A DNA stretch of 64,000 nt. Origin: Macropodus opercularis (lineage: Eukaryota > Chordata > Actinopteri > Anabantiformes > Osphronemidae). The position numbers and the translations under genes are program-made. The notes beneath the pieces were generated by a model, which saw only the letters and a list, made by a program, of their open reading frames with translations, had not been told where the DNA came from and ran no database searches. Below, piece by piece: positions 62,917 to 64,000 of this stretch; the first letter of the stretch is position 1; the number at the start of each line of letters is the position of its first letter. The stretch lies in NCBI GenBank assembly GCA_030770545.1, contig JAUCMP010000030.1:4869074-4933073 (forward strand). The letters run 5' to 3'.

Positions 62917-63970
62917 AGGTTTAGGCATGAGGGCCCTATGGTTAGGGTTAGTAGGAAGCCAAGGTTGAGGTTAAGTTGTTGCTAATGTGCCAGGTTGGGT
63001 TTAGGCATTGATGTCTACTTGTTAGATTTAGTATAAGTCCCATGTTAGGGTTTAGACAGTTTGGTCTAAGTTATTTTGAACTAAATAGTGAGGACATATC
63101 ATCAGTAGTGTACCTTAGGTTCATCGGGCGTTTCGGCCATTTACCACTAGACACCCTCCCCTAAGGCGGCCCCTGGGGTGATCAAGTCCCAGGGTATGTC
63201 CTCTTAGCCAATTGGTTTGTTTTAGAGGTGGCACATTAAATTTAGCGTAATCAAACATTGATTGATAGATTTAGATTGATCAGAGTTAATTGGTTAAGTT
63301 TAAGAAGGTTAATAGGTCAGAATTAAGGTTAAATTGAGTTTCTAGGTGTAAAGAGTTTAAGTTTTTCTGTCTAGGAGGATTTGGATTCTAAGAGGTCAAA
63401 AGGTCAGGTAGGATGAATTAATATTAAGGCCAGATTTGAACTAATTTTAGTTTTCTCTCTGTCCAGTTGTTCCAGGTGGAGTCCTCTTCTTCAGGAGAGT
63501 TGAGATTTCCTGTCCAGGAGGATTTGGATTCCGGGGGTCAAAAGGTCAGGTAAGGATTTGGATTGAAATTCAATTTAGGGTTAATATTAAAGACCAGATT
63601 TGAACTAATTTCTGTTTTTTCTGTCCAATTGTTCCAGGTGGAGTCCTCTTCTTCCAGTGGGGGTTCCTCTGTCAGTCTTCACGTGTGGTGCAGCATGTGC
63701 TGTGCATGAGCGGAGCTATCCTCCATAGAAGACTCGGCCACGTTTAAGGTCCTTGACGCCGTGGACCACCACAATCCCGCGTGCTGTCCTAGTGGACCCG
63801 GGAGGGCCGTCTACTTACCCCTTGTTCAGGTTGAGATTGGTTGTTGGCACCGTTAGGTTACTCCAATCTGCCCAGACAAGGTTGAGAGGTGGGTCTCGTC
63901 TTCTTCGGTCTTGCCGTTAACGGGAGCGGGACCGGCACTCGGGGAGCTCCGGGACAAGCTGTCGCCCGCC
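60119..63970. other. Cluster of twelve one-base homopolymer length changes
   Basis: Compared with the other units, bases are gained or lost near 60120, 60668, 61522, 61785, 62037, 62102, 62216, 63165, 63171, 63300, 63774 and 63968. Nearly all lie in runs of two or more identical bases, and none of this kind was seen in units 5-17. The pattern fits residual long-read error better than mutation. Confidence 0.75.
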
Positions 63971-64000
63971 GGCTCGACCCGAACGTCGGCCCGCTCCCTC
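62917..64000 (+). repeat. Unit 19, first 1,084 bp only
   Basis: The window ends inside the CpG-rich block. Five one-base length changes are present, near 63165, 63171, 63300, 63774 and 63968. Those at 63165 and 63171 fall in the junction strand of the tRNA-like RNA and leave its three main stems intact. Confidence 0.95.

Larger units (their letters stand above)
1..64000. repeat. Head-to-tail macrosatellite-like tandem array, about 3.5 kb unit, 18 full copies plus a partial
   Basis: Anchors such as the GC-rich block recur at 937, 4232, 7753, 11274, 14562 and then every 3,521 bases to 56814, then 60334 and 63853. All copies are in the same orientation. The phase used here starts each unit at the sequence found at base 1, which is arbitrary because the window opens inside the array. 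To place any unit-1 feature at offset x (up to about 2400) in another unit, use unit start + x - 1. Units 4, 18 and 19 carry small exceptions noted in their own entries. The array could be a vertebrate macrosatellite or a herpesvirus-type large internal repeat; nothing here is unique sequence that would decide. Confidence 0.99.

Noticed and set aside
1..64000. Epstein-Barr virus BamHI-W repeat itself
   Set aside because: The unit length and sequence differ, and I do not recognise the EBNA-LP W1/W2 exons in any frame. Only the general architecture is similar.
1..64000. Ribosomal DNA array
   Set aside because: I see no 18S, 5.8S, 28S or 5S sequence, and 3.5 kb is too short for a 45S unit.

Overview
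The window is one uninterrupted head-to-tail tandem array. Eighteen complete units and the start of a nineteenth fill all 64 kb, and neither array edge nor single-copy flank is in view. The standard unit is 3,521 bp. Unit 1 is 3,295 bp and unit 4 is 3,288 bp, because each has lost one internal sub-repeat. Unit 18 is 3,518 bp through single-base length changes. Where I compared units they are almost letter-perfect copies. I found no conventional protein-coding gene: most open frames are under 100 codons, the longest (up to 136 codons) begin at TTG or GTG, and all recur identically in each unit.

The sequence suggests a vertebrate nuclear macrosatellite, or the major internal repeat of a large DNA virus of vertebrates. 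The evidence is TTAGGG-like tracts, GT-AG splice-like signals, a vertebrate-type snRNA promoter (octamer, SPH/ZNF143 motif and PSE) and a tRNA-like RNA of probable Pol III type. A unit of about 3 kb, with small exon-like segments and an EBER-like RNA, recalls the IR1/BamHI-W array of lymphocryptoviruses. I recognise no viral protein, so the assignment stays open.

Layout of one unit, as offsets from the unit start: 1-141 degenerate telomere-like DNA (beginning at about -106 in the previous unit); 175-309 tRNA-like/EBER-like RNA ending at a T4 run; 310-459 AT-rich with nothing recognised; 460-792 duplicated exon-like segments with good splice signals; 795-1001 an open segment with a tubulin-like motif; 985-1420 CpG-rich block; 1442-1498 hairpin; 1594-1675 minus-strand snRNA-type promoter aimed at that hairpin; 1675-1738 second TTAGGG tract; 1739-2028 mostly featureless, with a hairpin at 1843-1866; 2029-3052 five sub-repeats of about 226 bp, each with a pyrimidine/purine hairpin; then, in a full unit, two small hairpins and one 63-nt exon-like segment before the next telomere-like tract.

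The array records recent homogenisation. Units 1 and 4 carry different sub-repeat deletions. Units 3 and 4 share one CpG transition, unit 10 has another, and unit 17 shows a conversion-like change. From about 60.1 kb onward, twelve one-base homopolymer length changes appear, which look more like unpolished assembly than biology.
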